Origin: Euglena gracilis
Lineage: Eukaryota; Euglenida; Euglenophyceae; Euglenales
Assembly: GCA_039621445.1 (NCBI GenBank)
Contig: CP154954.1
Coordinates: 75,218,634 to 75,282,633 of the forward strand
Direction: 5' to 3'
Length of the DNA: 64,000 bases
Shown here: one piece after another, positions 44,519-57,278 of the stretch
Layout: every line of letters starts with the position of its first letter
Numbering within the stretch: the first letter of the stretch is position 1
Notes under the pieces: generated by a model
Seen by the model: the letters and a program-made list of their open reading frames with translations, nothing else
The model's database searches: none
What the model was told of the DNA's origin: nothing
Program-made: the position numbers and the translations under genes

Positions 44519-44620
44519 CTGGCCGGCCGTCTGTCACAGATGGGGCCCCCTGCTTGCAGGCGACTGCAGGCTTTGCGGCCCGCAAAAGCTGAGGAGGCGC
44601 ATGTTTTGCTTGAGTTTTGC
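44519..44620 (+). CDS. Possible further exon (tentative)
   Basis: After a pyrimidine tract and TCCGTCAG the frame reads LAGRLSQMGPPACRRLQAL and KAEEAHVLLE, helical and GC-rich. Phase does not match exon AA, so either another exon lies between or this is unrelated. End not defined. Confidence 0.28.
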
Positions 44621-46976
44621 TTCCGGAGTTCCTTGGGGCACGGGATAACAGAAAAAGCCGCGAAAACGAAGAATGTTATTCTTAGATTTCAAACCAATTC
44701 AAAAATAATTAAAAATAATAGCGATTGAAATCCCAAAAAATCAGCGATTTTTTGCCAACAAATCTTCATTACATGTGGACAGGAACTGTGGGAAACAAAA
44801 AATTCTCCCATTCCTTCCCCACAACGTCATAACTTCTCATCATCATCCCCCCCCAAATCAGAAATCTCCAATTGTGGTTCCCAAAACTTTTGCGCCCTGA
44901 TTTTCATTTTTCTTTTGAGGTGTTTGCAAGAAGAAAAAAACTCACCATTTTCCCCCTCTAGGGTAGTATGACCTGGCTTTCTGACCTATTTCAAGGGAGA
45001 GGTACGGTGTACGGGCGGGCAGGGGAGGTGTCGGGGGTTTCTATTTCCGTCAGGTTGCTTTTGGTATTTCTTGAAGTGGTTTGTTTTCTGGGGAGCGAGT
45101 CCGCCAGCCGTGCCATGCACCGTCTCTGTCCCAATGCCCGGCCGCCATTATTCCCCGAGTGCACACAACCTGGCTCTGCAGCTCTTGTGATCACTCCGTC
45201 CCCAGCTTTCCTGCCCGTCGACTCTGCAGCGCTTGCCGGACAAAGGCAGCGACGTGTATACTGCTTTAGCTCCTCCGAAGGGCTTCATGAAGCACTGTTT
45301 GAGTTGTGATTTGGCGACGATTTGAAGCCTGCGAGCATGCCCATAACTTGATTGGTGCGTGAAACAGAGGATTTTTTTTCTATTGGAGGAAATGTCTCAA
45401 CAACAGTTGTTATGCAGTTTCCTGTTTGCAGTTGCACATATGTCAGATGTGCTGGTCCAATCACATGCATCACACAACAACCACCCAAATCCTGGACGAC
45501 CTTTTTGTGACTTTTTGGATGATTTGATGGAAGCCTCAAGGAGTGTCAGGATTGTTAGAAAATTCTTGGCCCCAGCCAATGGAATTGTGCAAAATGGGTA
45601 CAAAAAGAAGTATATCTTCAGTTTCAAAAGTTATCCTAATGAATGCCAACTCTAGTTTGTGAGAAGATTGTGATTGTTGCACGCACACGAAAGGGTATAT
45701 GTGATTGTTGCACGCACAAAAGGGTATATGGCTGTTGGGCTGCTTGCTGAAATGGTTATTCGTTGCGCCATCACTGTAAACTGGCCCCCAGGGTCCTCCT
45801 GACGACGCTGTTCCATTGCATGCCAAAATTGGACAAACGTTTCAACACAAAAGAAATCACCAAGAAATGCTGGTTTATTCACCACCACACCATTCGTAAG
45901 TCCCTATCCCGCCACGGTTATCTGGTTTGTTAGCATGGATTCACTCAACACCTGTGTGACCCCCTGAGGGGGTTTGACAGTCGGTGGGTGGGTTGGGGCC
46001 TTTGAACCCCCCATGATTCCGTCTTTCGTGGTCCGAAAATTTTGGGGGCCATTGTTGACAAATGTCAAAGGTTGACTGCTTTTGGCCACTTTTGGCTGCT
46101 TCTGGCTGGTCTGGCGGGAAAAATGCAGTCATGGCCAAAGGCAGGACCGGAATATTTTTTTCAGTGTTTTCGATCGATTTTGGCTGTATTTTGGGTGGTG
46201 GGCCAGTCAGGTATTATGGGTCAAAAAAGGTCCGCAGACTGGCTCGGGATAAAAACAGGAGAGAACAATCACAAAAACTCAGATTCCGCTTAGTGACCCC
46301 GGGGTTGGGCACTTTTTCCCCGGGCCCAAACCCACCCACCCCCGAGGGGGGTCAACCACCCACCCACCCCTCGGTCGAGGACACATTTTTGGTCATAACC
46401 TTGTGTCCAACGACCCCCCATCGGAGGACAGAGATTACCGGTCATTGGACACACGAGGGGCAGTAGTTCTGTAACCCACGTGGGAGGCACTGTGGGGGTG
46501 GGGGGTGCAGCCCAATTTTTGGAAATTTTGGACTGCTTGGAAAAAGGCAGTCGGTTGATCCTTTACCTCTGAATGGTTTACTCCCACTGAGAATCAACAA
46601 TTTTGTGCCTCCGCAGAGTTGTGGAGCTTTCACATCTGAGAGCAAGAATGCCCCGTTTGTCAAAGGTTGCAGCTCAAGTGTGCGCAGCAAGTTTTGGGTG
46701 CTGTGATTTTCCCCCCATCTGTCGCGAGATTTTGCAGGTTGGGGTGCACTGATGACTCTCAAGCGCATCCCTGCTTCTGATTGACAATTTTAATCCATTC
46801 TGGTGATGCCGTATGGTGCTGGTGCATTTCTGTGGACAATTTTTCCAAAGATCTGATTAAACTCCCCATCGTCACCTGTACATGCAAACTGCATCCACTT
46901 AAGATAGCCTCCAGCGATGACCTGTGATCTTGGCAAGGCAAAGGAGCATTCCTCAAATAACTAGACTGTCAACAAT
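44621..46976. other. Non-coding or unrecognised
   Basis: An open frame ending at 45,309 (YCFSSSEGLHEALFEL before the stop) has no family signal. The rest is filler with short C-run modules (46,310-46,350). Nothing supported. Confidence 0.4.
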
Positions 46977-48461
46977 ACCAATTGGACAACCAGTGGCTCA
47001 TCCGCACGAGGAGGTATCTCAATTCTGGCCTGGCCGCCCGTGTTTGTCTGCTTCATGCTCTGCCTCGATCACGAAGCGTACAAACATGTATGTGCAGAAA
47101 TGGGTCCGCCTCTGCTGAGACTGCTGCTGAGATGGCGGCCTGCCAGAACTCTGTTTCAGGGGGGTCCAAGAACGGAAACGGCTGCTGGAGTGTTGCTGGA
47201 ACGGCAAATTAGGCAGCACAGCAACACAACACCGATGCCTACGAAGTCCTTTCTACGCATATATTTGGGGGTGCTGCAAGTCTAATTGTAAACAATTTTT
47301 TTACCAACCCCCGGGGGAGGGGGACATGGTTCCAAAACCAGTAAGTCACGTTTTTTGTTTGGGAAAGCCAGTAACTGACCCCCCCCTCCGGGTCAGACAC
47401 TCTGGAATCCATGGAAAATTTGCTCACAAATGTGTCCTGGCAAGATCCATGTGACCGGACGGGGACCCAGGCAGGTGCGGCGGAAGCGGTCGGCGTGACT
47501 TCCAAGCGAAGTGTCGGAGACGCGCGCACCGTTGCCAGGAGGGAATGACAGATTTTCAGCAGGTGGGCGGGTGGGGACATGGTATTAAGCAGTTAAGCGA
47601 GAGGGGGGGTGAAAGCGGGGAGGAAGAGGCCGGGTGGGTCGACCACCCGTGCCCTCGGGGAACAAGGAAAAAAACTTGTGGGGCTTCAAAAATGCCCCAA
47701 AATCGCGCTTTTCTGGTTTTTTTCAACAAACCCGACAAAACATATGTGAAAAGCACAAATATTCCAGCGGAAGGGGTGGGGGAGAGAAAAATTCTTGACT
47801 CCCAGACCCTCCCAGCCTGGAGGGGGGTGGTCGGACCAACCTCTGACTCCCTGGGGGGTCAGACCCTCCAACCCCTGTACAAAAAAGCACGCTCACCAAT
47901 CCTTGTGGGTGGCACATCATACCTACCTACCCCAAAGCTGCACGGTTTTCTGGGGGGGGGGTTCACCGTGGACGTTCCAAGTGACAAGTCAGCAAGGGCC
48001 AAGGTGGCACCTTCCTTGGGTTCCTTTGGGGGGGGGGGGCAATGAAAAGCTCGCCCGTTGAGTGCAGTTCAAAGAAGGAGGTATCCCAAGGCGGGAGTGG
48101 CAATATTTGCTGGGCAGCGGATGAACGTTTTGTGGAAGCCATTAACTGGCCACTGCATCCGCGGAGAAGGATGGGAGGCGGCTGGCCCAGCCTGATGACC
48201 CATAAGATAGCCATGACATACTGAGCGCATGTCCACGCCAACAGTTCCACATGACCATTCAGCCCCGGATGACAGTCGGCAGGCAGGGAGAGGGGGGCAG
48301 AACGGGAAGGCCTGGTGGGGGGGGGTCAATCCCCCACCCACCACCCTGGCTGTTCCGCCGATTCCCGTTCTGCCCTGGGGGGGGGGGGGGCAGGGTTGCA
48401 GTGTTCCTTCCCGGTCACGGCCCGCCCGGCGCACGCCCGAGGGGTCGTCGGCAGCGCTCAC

Positions 48462-48511
48462 CGGGGCCCGATTGTTGGTTTCGGCAGGCATGGCCCCTTC
48501 CATTGTGCTGC
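48462..48511 (-). pseudogene. Copy of exon U
   Basis: Same splice borders and reading as 29,422-29,471; last recognisable exon before the arm ends. Confidence 0.6.
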
Positions 48512-48921
48512 CTGTACGGCGCCCGGCAACCGGAGTGATGTGGTGCCCCCCCCCCCCCCAAATAAGACCTCCAAGAATAAGAGCCCCCTGGGCCAATCAG
48601 CCAAAAATACAAAAGACCCCCAACTTTGGACCCCCCCCCTGACTACTGAATATCTTATCTGAAAAATCAAGGGGAAAAAAACCAACTTCAGGCACAAAAA
48701 TAAAAATAAAAATAACTTCGGGTTTTTGAAGTGCAAAAGTAAGTAAATATCGTGTGATTTACACATGACTCAAAGCGAATTTCAGGTTGACCTCTTCGGC
48801 CAGTTCTGGCCGACCCCGGGGGTGGTGGTCTGGAACCAAGAGTCAGTCAGTCACCACCCATGGGATCACTGTAAGCAATATGGTCCAGTGACGCCCAGAA
48901 GCAAAAGAAACTCTGACCCAC

Positions 48922-49054
48922 TGTGGCTGGGGAGGCAGCCATGGCCGTGGCCGTGCGCGACCACCACCGTGCGGCCGGACAACGAGCTGTGGACGGAGGC
49001 CCGCGACGACGCGGAGGTTGTTGGCGGCAGGCGGGACCTTCCGTGAGCAGGAGC
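48922..49054 (-). pseudogene. Copy of exon T
   Basis: Counterpart of 28,881-29,013. Differences include SLSG for SLSS and SASS for SVSS; the TVVVAHGHGHG stretch is kept. Confidence 0.62.
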
Positions 49055-49577
49055 CTGAGGACCACACCAGTGCTCATCACCCGGGGGGGGGGGGGGATTA
49101 CGTTCCTCTTCCAAAGAACAGTGAGTCACTTTTGAAAACCAGTCACCCACTTCCGACCCCCCTTGGCCTAAAGGCAGTGGGTTTTGGCCAACCCGGGTGG
49201 CCACTTGCAGTTGTTCCTGCCAACTCCACCCCTGGGGGAAAACCAGTCAATCACTGCCAGTCAATCACTTCAAACACCTCCCCGGAGGTGGAGTCAGACA
49301 CACTTTGAGCAATGGTATGGTGGTATATGGTATGATATGCAATGGTACGGTGGTATGGCAGCCATTGGCAGCCATTCACTGATGGGGGGGAGGGGGTGTG
49401 CTGGTATTGGGTTTCAGTCAATCCGTCTGAGGGGTTGTTTTAATTGGAATCCAGCGGATGGGCAAAATTGCTGTCAAACAAAAATTTTGCAATACTTTTT
49501 GACTTTCAGCCATCGGTGTCCTCAAATAACTCAAGTGGGGAAGCAGCGGGACCCACCTGGGCCTGTCGTCGCCAGTA

Positions 49578-49669
49578 CCCCGGGGGGGCCGCTGCGCATG
49601 CCCCTTGGGGGGCTCCTCCCCGTTCTTGACGGCCTGCAGCTGGGCCATCAGCTGGTCCGGGATGAAGGG
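49578..49669 (-). pseudogene. Copy of exon S
   Basis: Counterpart of 28,269-28,359 with two substitutions; one changes the GT at 28,349 to GC and a Ser codon to Pro. Confidence 0.65.
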
Positions 49670-49955
49670 CTGGGGTGGGGGGACAGGCGGACGGGGGGGG
49701 GGGGGGACTGACGCATACACGGGTGACGCAGAAAACGTTTCTGAATGTTGAGGCGGCGGGCCACGTTTGCGTGAAAATGGAGGTGCATAGGCAGAGACAC
49801 CCGAACACCAACTTGCAAACCAGCCTCTCTCTCACACACAACATTGGCGACCACAAACTCTCGCCGTGGAGGTCAGCCCATCCACCCACCCAGACGTATA
49901 GATGCAGTGTGACTGACCCACTCCCCCGCATTGACGAGCCTGCCCCCCGCCTGAC

Positions 49956-50075
49956 CTCCACCAGCAACGTGACGATGTGCAGGAAGGCAAGCTGGATCTT
50001 GGTGGGCTTGGCGAGGTCGGCCAGCCACGACACGGCCTCCAGGTCGAAGCAGGCGATGGCCTCCGCACCAGGATT
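49956..50075 (-). pseudogene. Copy of exon R
   Basis: Counterpart of 27,852-27,971 with the same GAG/gtcagg donor and the same element terminus at its start. Confidence 0.68.
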
Positions 50076-50252
50076 CTTTTTCAGGCCCTCGGGGGGGTCC
50101 CTCACCCCAAATGAGGCCGTCTGAGGCCATTTCCAAAAATATTTTTGGCGCGTTGCGCCAAAACCCATACCAGGGCCGGGGGGGGGGGGGTTCGGCCCTG
50201 GACCCACCTCCCCCCCCGGGGGGGGGGGGGCTTTGGCTTGAAAAGAAGCCTG
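50069..50252. mobile_element. Copy of the Q-R introner-like element
   Basis: Same ends and flanking CTCCGCAC (reverse of GTGCGGAG) on both sides (50,061-50,068 and 50,253-50,260). C/G runs inside differ in length from the left-arm copy. Confidence 0.8.
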
Positions 50253-50356
50253 CTCCGCACAGTCCTCCGCCACCTTGACGTCGGACACCTGCTTCTGGAG
50301 GGCCTGCATGTCGGCGGCAGGGCCCCAAAGGCATTCTTCTTTCGCCAGAAGCCGCC
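50250..50356 (-). pseudogene. Copy of exon Q
   Basis: Counterpart of 27,577-27,683; reading frame kept. Confidence 0.66.
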
Positions 50357-50711
50357 CTAAAGCCCCGCCGCCCACCCGCAAAAGATCGGCACCCACCCAA
50401 TACACCCCCTTGGGTGCCCCCCCCCCCCGGGGGGGAGGGGGGGTCCGGGGGACCCACCCACTTTTGCCGAAAATGGCCAAAAATGCTAAAAATACCTTTT
50501 TCAAAATTTTCGGCGCCTTTGGCGCCAAAAAAAGATATACCCACCAGCCCCCCACCCCCACCCCCAGGGGGAGAGAGAGTCCAAGGGACCCACCCACCCT
50601 ACCCACCCCTCCCCCCCGGGGGGGAGGGGGTCCAAGACTAAAAAAAACCTGCCACGCACGCACGCACGCACACACGCATGCATGCACGCACGCTCGCGCA
50701 CGCACACACAA

Positions 50712-50744
<33 letters not shown>

Positions 50745-51155
50745 TTATGAGCCAGTGGCAGTTTGTCACAGTTGTGCTGACGCTTGGACGTCGTCTTAGG
50801 GTCACGCAACGGAAGGCCTGGGGGGGGGGGACTATGGTGAATGAACCAATGGCCCCCAAAAGGGGGTGATGCTTCATTGTGTGCGGGTCCAAGCTCTCGG
50901 ACACTACAACGTTCTGACCACGTCCCACCAACAATTGCGGAAATGCGCTTGACACCCAAACTGTTTTGATACATGTCGGTAAACAGGTTCGAAAAACAAG
51001 CCTGCCGTAGTACTGTGGTAGTACCACCACTAACTGGCGGTCAATGACCAAGGGGGTTGCGATACCCCTCCGGGGGGGGTCGCAAGAAGCAGAAGGGGGG
51101 TGGCGATACCCCGGGGGGTCATTTCACAAAGGGGGTATTTTGTAGGCGCTCTGAC

Positions 51156-51237
51156 CCCGCCTGGATTTCCGCACGTACCACAGGCCCGGGATGGCGAGGA
51201 CGACAAACGCGCCGATGCAGCCAAGCACCTCCAGGCA
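51156..51237 (-). pseudogene. Copy of exon P (transmembrane)
   Basis: Counterpart of 26,686-26,767; the hydrophobic stretch and following Arg/Lys are unchanged. Confidence 0.72.
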
Positions 51238-52728
51238 CTTGGCATTTTGATGGTGCTGTCGGGATTTGTCGGGGGTTGTCGGGGGTTGTCGGGATTTCTC
51301 AGGATGTGTCAAGTTTTTGTCAGGTTTTGTCGGGTTTTGTCGGGTTTTGTAGGGATTTGTCGGGATTTGTTGGGTTTTGTCGCTGGAGGTGCTTGGACGC
51401 AACCACCCGCCACGATGGGCGCGACATCGACGGATGGCACACAGGGCGGCACCGGGTGCTTCCTGGTTTGTTGCATGGGTTGGCGGTCGGTGGCAATGTC
51501 AGGGCTACCCCTCCCGGGGAGGTTTGCCACCTGACAGCGTCCCAACAAGTCAGCAAGGACGGACCCAGGCTGACGGCTTTTTGGGCGGGGAGGTGGTAAC
51601 CTGCGGGAGGAACAACTTCCCGGGGGGGGGGGGGACCTGGACCTGCTCGAGAATTTGTCTCCTGTTTTCATATTAGCTATCACCTTCATGGTGCTCTCTT
51701 CATGGTTTTGGGTGTGGCTTGAACAGAACCTTGTCCAGAATCTTGTCCCGCTCCCCCCTCCCCTACCGGCCAGATGACGCAAAGGAGTTCCTGTTTAATG
51801 ACCCCGTTGATCAGAGGACAGGCGGCCATGAGTCAGATTGGCTACACACTGCCCGAAGGGGGAAAAATTAAATATTCCTGAAATACACATTTTTTTCACC
51901 TTGAAAAAAAAAATCGCTTTGCATTAAGAAAACTTCGAAAACCTTCGGAAAAGACAAGAGAGTTGGGGACGAAATCGTCAGCAAATGGGGGGGGGGGGGG
52001 GAGGGTTGGGGGGAGCTTTGACCAAGGGGGGCAGGAATTGACACCCAATCATTGTATCGGGGTCAAAAAAGTGAGCTTTTCTGGCTTTCGGCGCCTTCGG
52101 CTCCAGAAGGGTTTTGGCCGACTGCTCAAGTACTTTTGGCCATTTGCCTGCCCAACCAGGTACCCCCTACCTGGCTGGGGACCATACAATTGCTTACCGA
52201 CCCCGGGGGGGGGGGGGGGGGGGGGGACTCCACTTTTTTAAAAACCAGTCAGTCACTCATTTTCAAAAAACCAGCCAGTCACTACCCCCCCGGGGGGGGG
52301 GGGGGGGGCGGCCACTAAAAAAAAAAGCCACCTTCCAGTCACTTTAGGCCATTTTAGGCCCAAAAAATTTTTCCGGCGCCTTCGGCGCCGGGGTCACTCA
52401 AGCCACTTTTGCCCACTCCTGGCCGACCCCCCCCGGGGGGGGGGGGGTCCGGGCCAAAAACCAGTCAGTCACTTTGAAAAAACCAGTCACCCACCCCCCC
52501 GAGGGGGGGGGGGGTGGTCAGTGCTTAAGCAATTGCCTGCTGGGGACGACAATCTCTGGGCAGGACCTCGACAAGAAATGTGTCCGAGAAAATGTGCCGA
52601 GAACTGAGATATCGCGACTGAACAGACTTCATAACTGATTGCCACAGGAAAACCTGGTGAAGTCTGTGTTGTTCCCGGGGGGATGCCCAAAGCCAGCTGA
52701 GCACAATTGTTTTGGCGACAAGAGTCAC

Positions 52729-52800
52729 GACCATGGCGGAGAGGCTTCGGCCTGGCCCAGCGCCCCCCTGCCCGACGTGTCTGCTGCGGCACCAGCGGTG
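52729..52800 (-). pseudogene. Copy of tentative exon O
   Basis: Counterpart of 25,101-25,172 with the same borders. Confidence 0.33.
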
Positions 52801-54155
52801 CTGCAGGAGAGGGAGGCCAGGGCCGGCCACTCGTCCCTGCTTTTGATGGGAAACCAGGTGGGGTGGGGGTGGGGGTGGGGGCTGGAGGGGGCAGCGTTGG
52901 GGGTGCCCTGTCCCCCCTGAGCCTGTCGCCAGACAGGTTGGCGGGCACCCCCGGCCCAGGCCCCCGGCAGACCTCTGGGCACGGGAATGGGAGGGGGGGG
53001 GGGTCAGTAAACCACCCCCCAAATATTAAGCCCCCCTCCCCGAGGGGGTTTGGTTTTGCCGCCCAAGGATAAAGCCCCCCCCCCCCCCGATGCGGAGCCA
53101 GACGCTGGTATCACTCGGGAAAAAGTAGAAAAATCTTGCGTGGATTTTTTTCACCAGAAATGTTCCAATTTGGATAAGAATTGCACCCATCTGTGAAAAA
53201 TAGGAGGTACACAGCAAAAATTGGGCATAAAATTGGTATTTGGCCACGATGGAAGGCTGCCGAAAGTCATAGAGGCCACCCGAAAAAGTTTGATTTACCC
53301 CCAAATATATAAAGCCTCCCCCAAATATAAACCCTCCCTTAAGGTGTTGAACTCCTGTCCAAAAAAAGAAATCCAGGGGCTTTATATTTGGGGGGGGGGG
53401 GGTTACGAACTTGCCCCCCCCCAGCCCAGGAAGTCACCCCACAAACCCTTGCAGTCCACCACAGGCCTTGTGGTGGACTGTCCGACTCAAAAAGTCAGCC
53501 GGAATAGGCCGCAAAATGGCAACTCCCCAGCAAGCATCGTTTTGTTTTTGGCAAACCCCAGGGGGTGGGGGCGGGTGGGTTTGGCTCTGGGTCCCAGTCC
53601 CAGCTGACCCAGCAAATTGTCCCTTGGAAATGGCAATTTTCGGGTAACGGGAAATTCCCGCCCTGGGGGACACAAACGTCCTCAAAAAACTGAGAATCTC
53701 TTCCTGTCATCATCGTGTTATCAACCCCCCCATTTTTAAAGAATGGTTGTACCAGAAAAACACTTGCTTCTTTTGGCGAAGTTATGCAGGGACAAGAACA
53801 GGGCGTTCGCAGCCTTAGCAGCTGGGGAGACAGTTGCAGCCAACTGTCAACAATGGCAAACTGGTCTCTCCGACCAAGTCCCGCCCTCTTGTTCCAGGCC
53901 AGCATAATCAGTCTTGTATTTGGGGTCCGCCAGTGACTGAGTGATTGTATGACCTCCAATTGGGGGTTTTGACTTGCATTATAAAGGCAAATCGCGGTGA
54001 AACCTCGGAAAGGTCTGCTCGGAACGGATCTGTCATGGCCTGCTATGGAATGGATCTGTTCGGGCGGGGGAAGTGAGCACTGGACACAAAAGGTCGCGGG
54101 AAATTGCGGGGCGTTTGATTTGCATCTGCATTTTTTCTGCCGGCTCTCCAACTAC

Positions 54156-54361
54156 CCCAGGTTCTCTGGGGAGGTGCTCCTTTGGGAGGCAGATGGAGGG
54201 CGCAGCTGCCTGGACGACCGCCAGCAGCGCCAGCCCGAAGCCCTCCAGCGCAGCAGCGGTGTTGTTGTCCCTGAAGGCCCAGAGGAGGAAGGCCAGCGCC
54301 AGGGCGGTGACGGAGTCGATGGTGGCGTTGCATTGCGGCGTTGGGGGTAAGCACCGGGCGG
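54156..54361 (-). pseudogene. Copy of exon N
   Basis: Counterpart of 23,549-23,754; one substitution changes LLRAF to LLWAF. The same phase problem with exon M is present. Confidence 0.64.
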
Positions 54362-54574
54362 CTTGCCAGACAATGCAGCAAACCAATACATGTGCATTGA
54401 TGCGATTGCACCTGAAAATTGCATTGAACAATACATTGCAATTGATACATGTGCACCTGCCCCCCCCCCCCGGAAACAATTGGCAACCTCCAATGATGGC
54501 AACACCCTCTTTCAGAGTACGCTCCTGGAATTCATCAAGAGAACGCAAGTGCGCAAGCGGGGCTTAATCGGTAC

Positions 54575-54664
54575 AACGAGGTACACCGGCAAAGACAGCG
54601 GGTAGCAGGCCGCGCTGCTTGAAGCCGCGAGATCCAGCCCGGCGGGGGCGGGCCGATGTGTGGT
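54575..54664 (-). pseudogene. Copy of exon M
   Basis: Counterpart of 23,248-23,337; CYPLSLPVYLVV unchanged. Confidence 0.66.
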
Positions 54665-55636
54665 CTCCGGGGACCAAAGTGCATCCCGCCGGACAATTTC
54701 CGGCACCGCTTCTTTTCAGGGCCAGTGGACGACTTGATCTGCCAGCAGAGCGTCACTTGATTCCCCGCCCGGGGGGAAATGAGCGTTCCCGACGGCTGGA
54801 GAATAAGCACTGGTTGGGAAAATGCTGGGCGGTGTAATGGTGACGGCGTTTTCTCCTTGGGGGGGGGGGGTGCCAAACTGGACCAGGAAAAGGCACAACA
54901 GAGTCCAAAGGGGCTGTCAAATAAAGATACATAGTCCCCACATACATCTGCTTTTGGTGTTCTTTCAGTTCAGCCTCAATTCGAGCCCAGTCCGATACGA
55001 CCCTTGCTCTTCGGAACTGAACCGGATTTTAGATTCATCAGTCTAAAAGAAGGGCTGCTGCCTGGCTAGAACCAACCACCAGGGGGGGGGGGGGGCCTCC
55101 TCCCAGTACGCCCTATCTGTAAGTGACCACAATCAACACTTAATGAGAACGTCTGCAACATCAGGCCCAGGAGACGTTCAGACACCGTATCTGAAGATCT
55201 ACCATTTGATTGTTGACCCCCCCAAGTTATACCCCCCGGGGTGCTATTTTGTCATCCGAAATCCCAGCCCGGGGCGGGGGATATTATTGGGGGGGAGTGG
55301 AGGTAAAGCACCCCAAAATTTTCGAAATTTTTTGTATTCCCATAGGGAACAAATAGCGCCCAAAACCCCCCTTTTTCATTTTTGTGGCATTATTCTATAA
55401 TATTTATATATATATAATATATATATATATATTATATTTAGGTATATATATATATATTATATATTTAGGTATATTCTGTATTAGTTATTTGGGGGGGGAG
55501 GTATTGTTTGGGGGGGGGGGTATTTTTGGGGGGGAGCGTTTAGGAAAATTGGGTGACCTTCAGCTTAAATGTGACATTAACTGTGGCAATACACAATTAA
55601 TTGATAACATCAATACAAACACGTGCACGCGAGCAC

Positions 55637-55833
55637 AACACAACACACAACACACAACACACAACACACACACACAACACAACACAACACAACACAACAC
55701 AACACAACACAACACAACACAACACAACACAACACAACACAACACAACACAACACAACACAACACAACACACACACACACAACACACCACACCACAACAC
55801 AACACAACACAACACAACACAACACAACACACG
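55637..55833. repeat. AACAC-type array, facing copy
   Basis: Reverse counterpart of 22,093-22,290 with different internal CACACA and CCACACC interruptions, so the two arms have mutated apart at this array. Confidence 0.93.
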
Positions 55834-55872
55834 CGCGCGTGGACGCTGGCGAAAGTGGCCCCAGTGTCTCAC

Positions 55873-55969
55873 AGCGACCCTGTCGAGGGTGGTGTCGCTG
55901 GCGGAGGCTGCACAGGCGCCGATGGCCGCCGGGGTGGGGGCGACCACAACGCCCGCCGACCGCTGCAGG
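55873..55969 (-). pseudogene. Copy of exon L
   Basis: Counterpart of 21,958-22,054; same acceptor, donor and 75-bp hairpin upstream (56,010-56,086). Confidence 0.7.
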
Positions 55970-57047
55970 CTGTGGGGAAGGAGGGGGTTGTGAGCTGGAG
56001 CAGGCTTGCCCGGAGCTGGGGGGGTCTGCAAAGAACGGTGGGGCTGAGTCAGCCCCACCGTTCTTTGCAGACCCCCCCCCAGCTCCAGGCTGACTTCGCA
56101 GTAGCTTCGGTGCGATTGGCCTCCCCCCATTGGCACTGGTGGCATGACGTATTGACGTGTGGTCAACACATGACAGATCTTTCCCTCTTGTTCAAATTCA
56201 CGTCAATGTTTCAGGAATGTGGCATTACGGGGGGGGGGGGGAGTGCACTAGCCCGCAGAAAAATGTGCACAACAATCAGGCACCTATGGTCGCTTCCCAT
56301 TTTGGTGCTCTGGTCGGCCCTGGTCGGCCCTGGTCGGCCCTGGTCGGCCCTGGTCGGCCCTGGTCGGCCCTGGTCGGCAAATAGTCGGCCATAGGTGGGG
56401 GTATCCGTCACAGAAAAAAATGTGAAGGGATGCAATGATTTTCTCAATTGTCTCGAAAGGAAGTGCCCCATGAGGCCTCCATTGGTTTCCCAAAAGCAAC
56501 CAAAATGACCCTAAAATGGCTTGAAATAACCAAAAACTACCCAAAAACGCCAAAAAAAAAAATCCACAAAAGATTGTGAAAAATGACCCAAAATTACCAA
56601 AAGGGCGCAAAATGGCCAAAATGCGATAAAAAATGCTCATATTGACCCAAATTAGCCCAATATTTGCCAAATCAGTGACAAATAGCCCCCAAATTAGCAA
56701 AAACTGATCCATAATGGCCAAAATGGGTGTAAAACTGGAGATTTGTGAGAAAATTATCCAAAAAATGGGTTAGGTTCTTCAAAATATACAAAAAAAAATG
56801 CCAGCATCACCCAGCATCGCCCAGCGTCGCCCCGCATCGCCCAGCATCATCAGAGGTGCTTGTTCCAGAGGGAAAGCTGCCGAATTCCTTCATCCATTCC
56901 CCTTCGGTCGGCCAACTACATGCAAGTCGGCCCTGGTCGGCCCTGGTCGGCCCTGGTCGGCCCTGGTCGGCCCTCGTCGGAACCCCCACCTACGGGGGTC
57001 CTGAAAATCACAGTCGCCCCTGGTCGGCCCTGGTCGGCCCTAGTCAG

Positions 57048-57278
57048 CCCTGGTCGGCCCTGGTCGGCCGTAGGTGCCTGACAACAATGCGTAAAAAAAA
57101 TGCGAAAAATGCACACTTTTAGAAAAATTGTTATAAAAAAATGCGCAAAAATGCAAAACACAGAAAAAGCAGAACGACCCTGTTAACGTGCATGATTTGC
57201 TAATCACCCCCATTTCATGCCATTTTGGTGCTGTTTGGACAAAATATTAGGCAAAAATCATCAGATTTGAGAGAAAAG
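57048..57278. other. 231-bp segment present only in the right arm
   Basis: The left arm jumps from AATTGAG directly to CTGACTAGGG at 20,890/20,891. The right arm carries extra minisatellite units, TAGGTGCCTGACAACAATGC and A-rich filler at this point. This accounts for nearly all of the arm length difference. Confidence 0.88.

Larger units (their letters stand above)
30988..46976. other. Unique spacer between the inverted arms
   Basis: Sixteen kilobases with no inverted counterpart in the window. It holds the only copies of the cyclase-core exons X, W, Y, Z and AA. Confidence 0.9.

Noticed and set aside
45081-45309. Possible terminal exon ending YCFSSSEGLHEALFEL
   Set aside because: No phase link to exon AA, no family motif, and competing frames are as plausible.
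49506-50711. 401-residue open frame on the minus strand
   Set aside because: It reads through exons R and Q plus the introner and a GT array. The exon parts are real, but one continuous CDS would keep the element and repeat as protein.
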